Assembly: GCF_013184545.1 (NCBI RefSeq)
Contig: NZ_JAAOJA010000001.1
Coordinates: forward strand, 248,001-312,000
DNA length: 64,000 nucleotides
Direction: 5' to 3'
From: Pseudomonas tumuqii
Lineage (GTDB): Bacteria > Pseudomonadota > Gammaproteobacteria > Pseudomonadales > Pseudomonadaceae
The first letter of the stretch is position 1, and each line of letters begins with the position of its first letter. The position numbers were made by a program, and so were the translations under genes. Below, piece after piece: positions 38,063-47,685 of the stretch. The notes beneath the pieces were generated by a model. The model did not search any database. It was given only the letters and a program-made list of their open reading frames with translations, and was not told the origin of the DNA.

Positions 38063-38234
38063 GGCGGGCGCTCTCCCGAATTGGCTGACGTTATTTCACT
38101 CTAGTCGCCTGTGGCAAAACCCGTGTTGCGATGGGGCAAGAAGCAGATCGTCGGCGCAGTTGGCGGGTGCCTAGCCAACGCGGGCGTCTGTCGGTACTAT
38201 TGTTAGCTCGCTAATTATTAGTCTGATTATCACC

Positions 38235-39098
38235 ATGCGCGTTGCTGCTCGCCCCGGTCTGGGCATTCTGTTGATTCTGGCGGCCGGCCTGTTGCTGGCC
38301 AGCCATGACGCGCTGTCCAAGTCGCTCACCGCGCTCTATCCGGTGCTGATGGTGGTCTGGGCGCGTTATATGACGCAGACCCTGCTGATGGGTGCGCTGT
38401 TCGCGCCGCGCCTGGGCCTGGCCTTGGTGCGCACCCGCCGCCCGTGGCTGCAGTTGGCCCGTGGCATGAGCCTGGTGGCGATCAGCCTGCTGTTCTTCAC
38501 GGCGTTGCGCCATATCCCGCTGGGGGAGGCGACCGCGGTGATCTTCCTGGCACCGCTGGTGGTGATCGTGCTGTCGGCGACCGTGCTCAAGGAGCGGATC
38601 AGCCGTGGGCTCTGGCTGTCGGTGGGCTGCGGCCTGCTCGGCGTGATGATCATCGTGCGTCCCGGTGGTGCGCTGTTCACGCCGGCGATCCTGCTGCCGC
38701 TGGGGGCGGCGTTGTGCTTTGGCCTCTACCAGTTGCTGACTCGGCGTCTGAGCGCTACCGACCATCCGGCGACCAGCAATTTTCTCACCAGCCTCTTGGG
38801 GGCGGTGATCATGAGCCTGCTGGTGCCTTGGTTCTGGCAGTTACCGAGTCTGCAGGACGGGTTGCTGATGTTCGCCCTGGGTGGCCTGGCCATGACCGGC
38901 CACATGCTGCTGACCCATGCCTATCGCTTTGCCAGTGCCGCAACCTTGGCACCGTTCACCTACGGACAAATCGTCCTTGCCTCGGTGCTCGGGCTGATCT
39001 TCTTCGATCACGCCCCCGATGCCGGCGCGATGCTCGGCATGTTGGTGATTATCGCCAGCGGCGTGGCGCTGGCCTGGAACCAGCATCGCGCGGCCTGA
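38235..39098 (+). CDS. EamA/DMT-family transporter
   Basis: The 287-aa protein has ten predicted membrane helices in two EamA repeats (about residues 8-140 and 145-285). Typical elements are PLGEATAVIFLAPLVVIVLS in the first repeat and ASAATLAPFTYGQIVLASVL in the second. Members export amino acids or other metabolites; nothing in the sequence identifies the substrate. It converges with ureC (25 bp between stops) and has no co-directional partner. Confidence 0.87.
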   Translation: MRVAARPGLGILLILAAGLLLASHDALSKSLTALYPVLMVVWARYMTQTLLMGALFAPRLGLALVRTRRPWLQLARGMSLVAISLLFFTALRHIPLGEATAVIFLAPLVVIVLSATVLKERISRGLWLSVGCGLLGVMIIVRPGGALFTPAILLPLGAALCFGLYQLLTRRLSATDHPATSNFLTSLLGAVIMSLLVPWFWQLPSLQDGLLMFALGGLAMTGHMLLTHAYRFASAATLAPFTYGQIVLASVLGLIFFDHAPDAGAMLGMLVIIASGVALAWNQHRAA

Positions 39099-39123
39099 TT
39101 CAGCTCAGGCACCCAGAACCGGG

Positions 39124-40824
<1,701 letters not shown>

Positions 40825-40836
40825 TGGCTGTCTTCC

Positions 40837-40899
40837 CGTAGGGTGCGCTATGCGCACCGCTGTCCTGTGGGGTTCATGGTGCGCGCGGCGCACCCTACG
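40837..40899. repeat. 63-bp inverted-repeat element between ureB and ureC
   Basis: CGTAGGGTGCGC at the left and GCGCACCCTACG at the right are perfect 12-bp inverted ends. Inside, TATGCGCACC and GGTGCGCGCG add further pairing. It fills most of the 86-bp ureB-ureC gap. Confidence 0.8.
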
Positions 40900-40910
40900 A
40901 AATCGGTGAG

Positions 40911-41216
40911 CTAGAGATCGCCCATCACTCGCCCGGCGAAGCCGAATACCCGACGATGGCCGGCAAGGTCGACCAGCTCGACTTCGCGGCGCTGCCCCGG
41001 CTCGAAGCGCACGGCGGTGCCGGCCGGGATATTCAGGCGCATGCCGCGGGTGGCGGCGCGGTCGAACGTCAGCGCATCGTTGGTCTCGAAGAAGTGATAG
41101 TGCGAGCCGACCTGGATCGGCCGGTCGCCGCTATTGGCCACGGTCAGGGTCAGGGTGCGGCGGCCGGCGTTGAGTTCGATCTCGCCGTCCTGGATCTGGT
41201 ATTCGCCGGGGATCAT
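40911..41216 (-). CDS. ureB: Urease subunit beta UreB
   Basis: UreB is the 101-aa structural subunit of urease. It starts [16 protein letters not shown] and has [41 protein letters not shown] and [14 protein letters not shown], all standard. Its ATG overlaps the stop of the acetyltransferase gene by 4 nt, so the two are translationally coupled. Confidence 0.98.
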   Translation of the reverse strand: MIPGEYQIQDGEIELNAGRRTLTLTVANSGDRPIQVGSHYHFFETNDALTFDRAATRGMRLNIPAGTAVRFEPGQRREVELVDLAGHRRVFGFAGRVMGDL

Positions 41217-41734
41217 CGGGGGGGCTCCTGTGCTTCGGGCAAGATGAGTTGCATAAAGGTCAGGTCGAGCCAGCGCTCGAACTTGCGTCCGACCTGGGGC
41301 ATCTGCCCGGTGGTGACGAAACCGAAGCGCTCATGCAGGCGAATCGAGGCGATGTTTGCGCTCTCGATGGCGGCAACCATGACATGTAGGCCGTCGTCCG
41401 TGGCGCGCTCGATCAATGCTTTCAGCAAGGCCAGGCCGAGGCCGCGGCCGCGCTGGTCGGCGCGCACGTAAAGCGAGTGCTCGACGGTATGGCGAAAGCC
41501 TTCGTTGCTGCGCCAGCCGCCGTAACTGGCATAGCCCAGCACCTCGCCGTTGCTGCCGTGGGCAACCAGCACGGGAAAGCCGGCTGCCTCGCGCTCGAGC
41601 AGCCAGGCGCGGCGGTTGGCCAGATCGGCCAGGGTTTCGATCCACAGCGCGGTGCTGTGTAGCACCGCATCGTTATAGATGGCGAGGATGCCGGGCAGAT
41701 CGGCTTCGCCGGCGTCGACAATCGAATAGTTCAT
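41213..41734 (-). CDS. GNAT N-acetyltransferase embedded in the urease operon
   Basis: The 173-aa protein is a GNAT enzyme of the phosphinothricin/methionine-sulfone acetyltransferase type. Motif [22 protein letters not shown] (acetyl-CoA pyrophosphate loop Q-R-G-R-G-L-G), is intact, followed by [20 protein letters not shown]. Such enzymes typically acetylate amino-acid analogues such as methionine sulfoximine or phosphinothricin. It sits between ureA (3-bp gap) and ureB (4-bp overlap), an arrangement I recall in P. aeruginosa. Its tie to urea metabolism is unclear. Confidence 0.9.
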   Translation of the reverse strand: MNYSIVDAGEADLPGILAIYNDAVLHSTALWIETLADLANRRAWLLEREAAGFPVLVAHGSNGEVLGYASYGGWRSNEGFRHTVEHSLYVRADQRGRGLGLALLKALIERATDDGLHVMVAAIESANIASIRLHERFGFVTTGQMPQVGRKFERWLDLTFMQLILPEAQEPPR

Positions 41735-41737
41735 GGC

Positions 41738-42040
41738 TCAGGCAATCGGCTGGTGGACGGTCACCAGTTTGGTGCCGTCGGGAAAGGTGGCCTCGACCTG
41801 GATCTCCGGGATCATTTCCGGAATGCCTTCCATCACCTGGTCGCGGGTCAGCAGGGTGGTGCCGAAGTGCATCAGTTCGGCCACGGTCTGGCCGTCGCGG
41901 GCGCCTTCGAGCAGGGCCGCAGAGATGTAGGCCATGGCTTCCGGGTAGTTGAGCTTGACGCCGCGGGCCAGGCGCCGTTCGGCCACCAGGCCGGCGGTGA
42001 AGATCAGCAGTTTGTCTTTTTCGCGGGGCGTCAGGTCCAT
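41738..42040 (-). CDS. ureA: Urease subunit gamma UreA
   Basis: UreA is the 100-aa small structural subunit of urease. It begins [20 protein letters not shown] and includes [32 protein letters not shown] and the C-terminal [16 protein letters not shown]. It is separated from ureD by 3 bp and from the acetyltransferase by 3 bp. Confidence 0.98.
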   Translation of the reverse strand: MDLTPREKDKLLIFTAGLVAERRLARGVKLNYPEAMAYISAALLEGARDGQTVAELMHFGTTLLTRDQVMEGIPEMIPEIQVEATFPDGTKLVTVHQPIA

Positions 42041-42043
42041 GGT

Positions 42044-42883
42044 TCAGGTGCTCCAGATTCTTGGGGGAACGGCCTCGCGGCCGAGCAGGGCGGGGCGCAG
42101 CAGACGCCAGAGTTCGATCAGCCAGGCGCGGGCGTGCAATGCCTCGTCGGCCAGGCAGCGGGCCACCAGCAGGCCGGGTAATTGACTCAAATCGCCGCGC
42201 ACCGCGCTGGCTAATGTACGACAGCGTTCGAGCAGTTCGCTGTCGATTTCGCCACTGATCAGCAGGGTGGCAAATACCGGTTTGCCGGCCAGGCCGATCG
42301 GCGAGTCGAGCAGGCCGTCGCCGCCCTCGATGCGCTGGCGTTCGTGCCAGAGCAACTGGCCGTCGCGGCGGATATTCAGTTGCGCCTGAAAGTGCCCGGC
42401 GTCGAAGCGCTCGCCGCTGGCCGGGCGGCCGAGGGCGACCATGTCCCAATACAGCAGGCGGGCATCGCCGAGCAGCTCGATATCGCTGTGCAACTCGGCC
42501 TGGGCCCCCGAGTAGACGATGGTCTCCTGCGGCAGCCATTCCAGGGTGGCGCCGGCTTCGACGCGCAGCTTGAGGTGCTGATAGGCCGGGCCGGCGGCGC
42601 GGTACCACTTGGCCGCGCCGGGGCTGGTCAGTTGCGCCCAGGCGCCAGTGCCGACGCTGGCGCTGATATCCAGGCGGTCGCCACCGGCGATACCGCCGGG
42701 CGGATGGACGATGATGTGCTGGCATACCTCGGGGCCTTCGGCATACAGGTGCTTCTGCACCCGTAGCGGGCCTTTGTGCCGGCGCAGTGTCGGCCGCGTC
42801 GTCGCGCCGTCGCGGCCATAGCCCAGCTCCAGCTCGGCATGCCAGCTGGGGGTAAACAGGGCGGCGGGGGCGGATGCGTTCAT
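42044..42883 (-). CDS. ureD: Urease accessory protein UreD
   Basis: UreD is the scaffold that binds apo-urease and recruits UreF and UreG for nickel delivery. The 279-aa protein ([20 protein letters not shown]) has [50 protein letters not shown] and [17 protein letters not shown]. The ATG at 42883 is chosen because the open frame beyond it runs through a repeat element at 42895. It starts the structural urease block; ureE, ureF and ureG are not in this window. Confidence 0.96.
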   Translation of the reverse strand: MNASAPAALFTPSWHAELELGYGRDGATTRPTLRRHKGPLRVQKHLYAEGPEVCQHIIVHPPGGIAGGDRLDISASVGTGAWAQLTSPGAAKWYRAAGPAYQHLKLRVEAGATLEWLPQETIVYSGAQAELHSDIELLGDARLLYWDMVALGRPASGERFDAGHFQAQLNIRRDGQLLWHERQRIEGGDGLLDSPIGLAGKPVFATLLISGEIDSELLERCRTLASAVRGDLSQLPGLLVARCLADEALHARAWLIELWRLLRPALLGREAVPPRIWST

Positions 42884-42894
42884 AGGGTCTTTTC

Positions 42895-42969
42895 GTAGGG
42901 TGGATGACGCTTTATCCATCCACCAGCTGTTAGCGCAGTGGCGGATGAGCAGCGCGTCATCCACCCTAC
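42895..42969. repeat. 75-bp inverted-repeat element between urtE and ureD
   Basis: GTAGGGTGGATGACGC and GCGTCATCCACCCTAC are perfect 16-bp inverted ends, identical to the ends of the element at 32307-32380, while the interiors differ. Further internal pairing (TATCCATCCACC with GCGGATGAGC) is partial. It fills the gap between urtE and ureD. Confidence 0.85.
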
Positions 42970-42977
42970 AGTGAGTC

Positions 42978-43676
42978 TCAAATCGCCACCAGCCCGCGCA
43001 CACCGTCGGCGTGCATGGTCTCGCCGCGACCCTGCTGGACGATTTCGCCGCGGCTCATCACCAGGTACTGGTCGGCCAGTTCGGCGGCAAAGTCATAGAA
43101 CTGTTCGACCAGCAGGATGGCCATGTCGCCACGCTCGGCGAGCTTGTTGATCACCAGGCCGATCTCCTTGATCACCGAGGGCTGGATGCCTTCGGTGGGT
43201 TCGTCGAGGATCAACAGGCGCGGCTGGCTGGCCAGGGCGCGGCCGATGGCCAGCTGTTGCTGCTGGCCGCCGGACAGATCGCCGCCACGGCGCTGTTTCA
43301 TTTCCTTGAGCACCGGGAACAGCTCGTAGATAAATTCCGGCACGACTTTGGCCTGGCTGCCGGGAAAACGCGACAGGCCCATCAGCAGGTTTTCTTCCAC
43401 CGTCAGGCGGCCGAAGATTTCCCGTCCTTGCGGCACGTAGGCGATACCGGCATGCACGCGCTGGTGCGGTTTGAGCGCGGTGATCGGCTGGCCTTCCCAG
43501 TGCACTGCGCCCTGCTTGGCCGGCAGCAGGCCCATCAGGCATTTGAGCAGGGTGGTCTTGCCCACGCCGTTGCGGCCGAGCAGGCAGGTGACTTCGCCGA
43601 CCCTGGCCTCGAACGACAGGCCGCGGAGGATATGGCTGCCGCCGTAGTATTGGTGCAGTTGCTCAACTTGCAGCAT
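42978..43676 (-). CDS. urtE: Urea ABC transporter ATP-binding protein UrtE
   Basis: UrtE is one of two ATPases of the high-affinity urea transporter. The 232-aa product ([20 protein letters not shown]) shows Walker [17 protein letters not shown], signature [16 protein letters not shown], Walker [14 protein letters not shown] and the H-loop-region lysine or Gln in LVEQFYD. Like LivF of branched-chain amino-acid transporters, it is short. Upstream in-frame ATG 43691 would add five residues. It is separated from ureD by a repeat element and from urtD by another. Confidence 0.96.
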   Translation of the reverse strand: MLQVEQLHQYYGGSHILRGLSFEARVGEVTCLLGRNGVGKTTLLKCLMGLLPAKQGAVHWEGQPITALKPHQRVHAGIAYVPQGREIFGRLTVEENLLMGLSRFPGSQAKVVPEFIYELFPVLKEMKQRRGGDLSGGQQQQLAIGRALASQPRLLILDEPTEGIQPSVIKEIGLVINKLAERGDMAILLVEQFYDFAAELADQYLVMSRGEIVQQGRGETMHADGVRGLVAI

Positions 43677-43698
43677 GTCGATGCCCTTCATTCTTCTT

Positions 43699-43762
43699 GT
43701 GGGAGGGGCTTCAGCCGCGATGCCTTGGATCTTAAAAAGCTCGCGGCTAAAGCCCCTCCCAC
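43699..43762. repeat. REPIN-like element between urtD and urtE
   Basis: GTGGGAGGGGCTT at the left and AGCCCCTCCCAC at the right are inverted ends, with a second inner pair, CAGCCGCGA and TCGCGGCT. This is the doublet layout of Pseudomonas REPINs, in which two REP hairpins face each other. It covers most of the 94-bp urtD-urtE gap. Confidence 0.8.
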
Positions 43763-43770
43763 GGTATGCA

Positions 43771-44625
43771 TTAACGGCCCAGATACACCTCGATCACCCG
43801 CTCATTGGCCTGCACCTGCGCAAGCGAGCCTTCGGCCAGCACGCTGCCCTGGTGCAGCACGGTGACGTGGTCGGCAATCGAGCCGACGAAGCCCATGTCG
43901 TGCTCGACCACCATCAGCGAGTGCTTACGCGCCAGCGACTTGAACAGCTCGGCGGTGAACTCGGTCTCGGCGTCGGTCATGCCCGCCACCGGCTCGTCGA
44001 GCAACAGCAGTTGCGGGTCCTGCACCAGCAGCATGCCGATCTCGAGGAACTGCTTCTGGCCGTGGGAGAGCAAGCCGGCCGGGCGCTGGCGCGAGGCATC
44101 GAGCTTGATCGTCTGCAGCACTTCATCGATACGATCCTTCTGCTCGCCACTGAGCTTGGCGCGCAGACTGGCCCATACCGTCTTGCTGGTCTTCTGCGCC
44201 AGTTCGAGGTTCTCGAACACGCTGAGCGCCTCGAACACCGTGGGCTTCTGGAACTTGCGGCCGATGCCGGCCTGGGCGATCTCGACCTCGCTCATCCGGG
44301 TCAGGTCGAGGGTTTCGCCGAAGTAGGCGACGCCGCTGTCCGGGCGGGTCTTACCGGTGATCACGTCCATCATGGTGGTCTTGCCGGCACCGTTGGGGCC
44401 GATGATGCAGCGCAGCTCGCCGACGCCAATGTACAGGCACAGGTCGGTCAGGGCCTTGAAACCATCGAAGCTGACGTTGATCTCTTCCAGGGTCAGGATG
44501 GTGCCGTGGCGGATGTTCAGGCCTTGCGCCGCAACAGCGCTGGCGCCGATGGCGTCGCGGCTGCTGCCGGCCGGATCGAAGGCCGGTTCGAGCATGAATT
44601 CGGGTAGCGGAGTGGCGCGCATCAT
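43771..44625 (-). CDS. urtD: Urea ABC transporter ATP-binding protein UrtD
   Basis: UrtD is the second ATPase of the urea transporter. The 284-aa protein has an N-terminal extension of about 35 residues before the ABC core, as usual for UrtD. Motifs: Walker A GPNGAGKTTMMDVITG, signature LSHGQKQFLEIGMLL, Walker B LLLLDEPVAGMTDAE and VVEHDMGFV (switch His). Two ATG codons are adjacent (44625 and 44622), with AGGAG upstream. The gap to urtC holds a structured repeat. Confidence 0.96.
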   Translation of the reverse strand: MMRATPLPEFMLEPAFDPAGSSRDAIGASAVAAQGLNIRHGTILTLEEINVSFDGFKALTDLCLYIGVGELRCIIGPNGAGKTTMMDVITGKTRPDSGVAYFGETLDLTRMSEVEIAQAGIGRKFQKPTVFEALSVFENLELAQKTSKTVWASLRAKLSGEQKDRIDEVLQTIKLDASRQRPAGLLSHGQKQFLEIGMLLVQDPQLLLLDEPVAGMTDAETEFTAELFKSLARKHSLMVVEHDMGFVGSIADHVTVLHQGSVLAEGSLAQVQANERVIEVYLGR

Positions 44626-44672
44626 TGCTCTCCTGTGGAAGTCGTTAGGAGCGCGTCGCGAGCAATTTCAGC

Positions 44673-44752
44673 TGCAAGGCGCACGGAGCGCAGCGACGAG
44701 ACAGTACGAATGTGTACGGCGAGGAGCGAGCACCGCGCAACGCCGCAGATGG
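44673..44752. repeat. Structured repeat between urtC and urtD
   Basis: The segment begins GCAAGGCGCACGGAGCG, contains an inner hairpin GTAC-GAATGT-GTAC, then GGCGAGGAGCGAGCACC, and ends CAACGCCGCAGATGG. Start and end match 55971-56050 (GCAAGGCGCC ... CAACGCCGCAGATG), though the stem sequences differ. It occupies the 142-bp urtD-urtC gap. Confidence 0.55.
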
Positions 44753-44767
44753 AATGCGCAGCAGCGG

Positions 44768-45844
44768 TCATGATGACTTCCTGCGCAACAGGCCGATCAC
44801 GCCTTTGGGCAAGAACAGGGTGACGACTATGAATAAGAAACCCAGGGCGAACAGCCAATACTCGGGGAAGGCCACGGTGAACCAGCTCTTCATGCCGTTG
44901 ACCAGGCCGGCGCCGAGCAGCGGGCCGATCAGGCTGCCGCGCCCGCCGAGGGCGACCCACACGGCGGCTTCGATGGAGTTGGTCGGCGACATCTCGCTGG
45001 GGTTGATGATGCCCACCTGCGGCACATAGAGCGCGCCGGCCAGGCCGCAGAGCACCGCCGACAGCACCCAGATAAACAGCTTGTAGCCGCGCGGGTCGTA
45101 GCCGCAGAACATCAGGCGGTTCTCGGCATCGCGCAGGGCGGTCAGCACCCGGCCGAACTTGCTGCGCGCCAGTTTGAAGCCCAGGTACAGGCTGCCCACC
45201 AGCAGCGCCACGGTGGCGAGGAACAGCACCGCGCGGGTGCCGGCGGCGGTGATGTCGAAGCCGAGGATGCGGGTAAAACCGGTGAAGCCGTTATTGCCGC
45301 CAAAACCGGTTTCGTTGCGGAAGAACAGCAGCATGCCGGCGAAGGTCAGCGCCTGGGTCATGATCGAGAAGTACACGCCCTTGATCCGCGAGCGGAAGGC
45401 AAAGAAACCGAATACCAGGGCCAGCAAGCCGGGCGCCAGCACCACCAGGCACATGGCCCAGAGGAAACTGGAGGTGCCGTACCAGTACCAGGGCAATTCA
45501 GTCCAGGCGAGAAAACTCATGAATGCCGGCAGGCCATCGCCTGCGCTCTGACGTATCAGGTACATGCCCATGGCGTAGCCGCCCAGGGCGAAGAACAGGC
45601 CATGGCCGAGGGACAAAAGCCCTGCGTAACCCCAGACCAGATCCAGCGCCAGGGCGACGATGCAGTAGCAGAGGATCTTGCCGATCAGGGTCAGGGTGTA
45701 GGCCGACACATACATGGCGCTGTCCGCCGGCAGCAGGTGCAGCAGCGGCAGGGCGACCAACACGGTGAGCACCACGCCGAGGGCGGTGGCGGTGAGTTTG
45801 GGGCCGGCTTTCTGCGCAACGGTGATCGAGATGGGCAGACTCAT
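44768..45844 (-). CDS. urtC: Urea ABC transporter permease UrtC
   Basis: UrtC is one of two membrane permeases of the urea transporter, of the LivM type. The 358-aa protein has about ten membrane helices, the family motif DLVWGYAGLLSLGHGLFFALGG near residue 70, and NGFTGFTRILGF and GRVLTALRDAENRLMFCGYDP near residues 200 and 245. The C-terminus (LFLPKGVIGLLRRKSS) is typical. It lies between urtB (139-bp gap with a REPIN) and urtD. Confidence 0.95.
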   Translation of the reverse strand: MSLPISITVAQKAGPKLTATALGVVLTVLVALPLLHLLPADSAMYVSAYTLTLIGKILCYCIVALALDLVWGYAGLLSLGHGLFFALGGYAMGMYLIRQSAGDGLPAFMSFLAWTELPWYWYGTSSFLWAMCLVVLAPGLLALVFGFFAFRSRIKGVYFSIMTQALTFAGMLLFFRNETGFGGNNGFTGFTRILGFDITAAGTRAVLFLATVALLVGSLYLGFKLARSKFGRVLTALRDAENRLMFCGYDPRGYKLFIWVLSAVLCGLAGALYVPQVGIINPSEMSPTNSIEAAVWVALGGRGSLIGPLLGAGLVNGMKSWFTVAFPEYWLFALGFLFIVVTLFLPKGVIGLLRRKSS

Positions 45845-45882
45845 CGGTGTGAATTCTCCATGGCGCTCAGGTTAGCACCGCC

Positions 45883-45959
45883 CTGTAGGAGCCAGCTTGC
45901 TGGCGATCCTGCGGTATTGGCGGCTGGCGCATTGATCGCGAGCAAGCTCGCTCCTACAG
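45883..45959. repeat. REP doublet (REPIN) between urtB and urtC
   Basis: The left arm CTGTAGGAGCCAGCTTGCTGGC and the right arm GCGAGCAAGCTCGCTCCTACAG each fold into their own hairpin (GCCAGC/GCTGGC and GCGAGC/GCTCGC) and also face each other as inverted ends. The same element in opposite orientation lies at 47580-47659. Confidence 0.85.
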
Positions 45960-45983
45960 AGGAATGAAGGGACAGGTAAGTCA

Positions 45984-47555
45984 TCAATCAATCACCCGAC
46001 CCTTGAGAGCAAACAGACCTTGCGGGCGTTTCTGGATAAACAGAATGATCAGCGCGAGGATGAGGATCTTGCCGAGCACGGCACCGATCTGCGGTTCGAG
46101 AATCTTGTTGGCGATGCCCAGGCCGAAGGCCGCCAGCACGCTGCCGGCGAGCTGGCCGACGCCGCCGAGCACCACCACCAGGAAGGAGTCGATGATGTAG
46201 CTCTGGCCCAGATCCGGGCCGACGTTGCCGATCTGGCTCAGGGCCACGCCGCCGAGGCCGGCGATGCCGGAGCCGAGGCCGAAGGCGAGCATGTCCACCC
46301 GCCCGGTGGGCACGCCGCAGCAGGCGGCCATGTTGCGGTTCTGCGTCACCGCGCGGACGTTGAGACCGAGGCGGGTCTTGTTCAGCAGCAGCCAGGTCAA
46401 GACGACGACGAACAGGGCGAAGCCGATGATGACGATGCGGTTGTACGGCAGCACCAGGTTCGGCAGCACCTGGATGCCGCCGGACAGCCAGTAGGGGTTG
46501 GCCACTTCGACGTTCTGCGCGCCGAACAGCACCCGTACCAGCTGGATCAGGATCAGGCTGATGCCCCAGGTGGCGAGCAGGGTTTCCAGCGGCCGGCCAT
46601 ACAGGTGGCGGATCACCGTGCGCTCCAGGGCCATACCTACGCCTGCGGTGACGAAGAAGGCCACCGGCAGGGCGGCGAGCGGGTAGAGCGCGAGGTAGTC
46701 CGGGGCCAGCTTCTGGAAGGCGATCTGCACCATATAGGTGGAGTAGGCGCCGAGCATCAGCATCTCGCCGTGGGCCATGTTGATCACCCCGAGCAGGCCG
46801 AAGGTGATGGCCAGGCCGAGGGCGGCCAGCAGCAGGATCGAGCCGAGTGACAGGCCGCTGAAGGCCTGGCCGAGCAGTTCGCCGATCAACAATTTGCGTT
46901 TGACCTGGGCCAGGCTGGTTTCCGCCGCGGTACGCACGCCGGCGTCGTTTTCCACGGCGGGGTCGAGCAGGGTTTCCAGGCGGGTGCGCGCCAGCGGATC
47001 GCCGGTTTCGCCGAGCAGGCGCACGGCAGCCAGGCGTACGGCCGGGTTGCTGTCGACCAGTTGCAGGTTGGCCAGGGCCAGGCTCAGGGCATCGCGTACC
47101 TGCTGGTTTTCTTCGCTGGCGACGCGGGCATCGAGCAGGCCGAGTTGCGCCGGCTTGGCGCTTTTCTGCAAGTGCCTGGCGGCGGCCAGGCGCACGGCCG
47201 GATCGTCGGCGAGCAATTGGTGGCTGGCCATGGCGCTGGCGATCAGGCCGCGCAGGCGGTTGTTCAGGCGCAGTTTGCGTGGGCTGCCGACGGGTTCGGC
47301 AGCGCCTTCGACGGCCTGGTAGCGGCCGGCGTTTTCGATAAAGGGCGTCTTGTCGCTATCGGCGGCGACGCGACCTTGTTGCAAGGCTTCGAGCAGCGGC
47401 AGGCGCGCAGCATCGGGCGCGGCGGCCCAGCTTTCCAGGAGCTTGGCCTGTTTGGCCGGGCTGGCGGCGGCGAAGTCGGCGGCATCGCCGGCATGGCTGG
47501 CGAGCGGCAGCAGCAGGATCAGAAATAGGAAAAAACGGCACACGGCAGTGGGCAT
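45984..47555 (-). CDS. urtB: Urea ABC transporter permease UrtB
   Basis: UrtB is the LivH-type permease partner of UrtC. The 523-aa protein has a signal peptide (MPTAVCRFFLFLILLLPLAS), a soluble periplasmic Ala/Leu-rich helical repeat domain (about 25-230; repeats such as DPAVRLAAARHLQKS and NPAVRLAAVRLLGETGD look HEAT-like), and then eight or so membrane helices with GLAITFGLLGVINMAHGEML and GLGSGIAGLGGVALSQIG. Long N-terminal extensions of this type are normal for UrtB and absent from LivH. An upstream ATG at 47579 would disrupt the signal peptide; I chose 47555. Confidence 0.94.
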   Translation of the reverse strand: MPTAVCRFFLFLILLLPLASHAGDAADFAAASPAKQAKLLESWAAAPDAARLPLLEALQQGRVAADSDKTPFIENAGRYQAVEGAAEPVGSPRKLRLNNRLRGLIASAMASHQLLADDPAVRLAAARHLQKSAKPAQLGLLDARVASEENQQVRDALSLALANLQLVDSNPAVRLAAVRLLGETGDPLARTRLETLLDPAVENDAGVRTAAETSLAQVKRKLLIGELLGQAFSGLSLGSILLLAALGLAITFGLLGVINMAHGEMLMLGAYSTYMVQIAFQKLAPDYLALYPLAALPVAFFVTAGVGMALERTVIRHLYGRPLETLLATWGISLILIQLVRVLFGAQNVEVANPYWLSGGIQVLPNLVLPYNRIVIIGFALFVVVLTWLLLNKTRLGLNVRAVTQNRNMAACCGVPTGRVDMLAFGLGSGIAGLGGVALSQIGNVGPDLGQSYIIDSFLVVVLGGVGQLAGSVLAAFGLGIANKILEPQIGAVLGKILILALIILFIQKRPQGLFALKGRVID

Positions 47556-47579
47556 GAGTATGTCCTGGATGATGGACAC

Positions 47580-47659
47580 TATAGGAGCGAGCTTGCTCGC
47601 GATCGCGGTCTACCAGGACAACCGCGTCGCTTTGATCGCCAGCAAGCTGGCTCCTACAG
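47580..47659. repeat. REP doublet (REPIN) between urtA and urtB
   Basis: The left arm TATAGGAGCGAGCTTGCTCG and the right arm GCCAGCAAGCTGGCTCCTACAG are the two REP types seen at 45883, in the opposite orientation. The interiors differ. It fills the 130-bp gap between urtA and urtB, where it could stabilise the upstream urtA transcript and lower downstream expression. Confidence 0.85.
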
Positions 47660-47685
47660 AATTAAGGCGGGCAAGCCCCGTCAGA

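Noticed and set aside
45984..47555. UrtB N-terminal 200 residues as a separate or fused gene
   Set aside because: The HEAT-like periplasmic extension is normal for UrtB, so there is no need for a fusion event.
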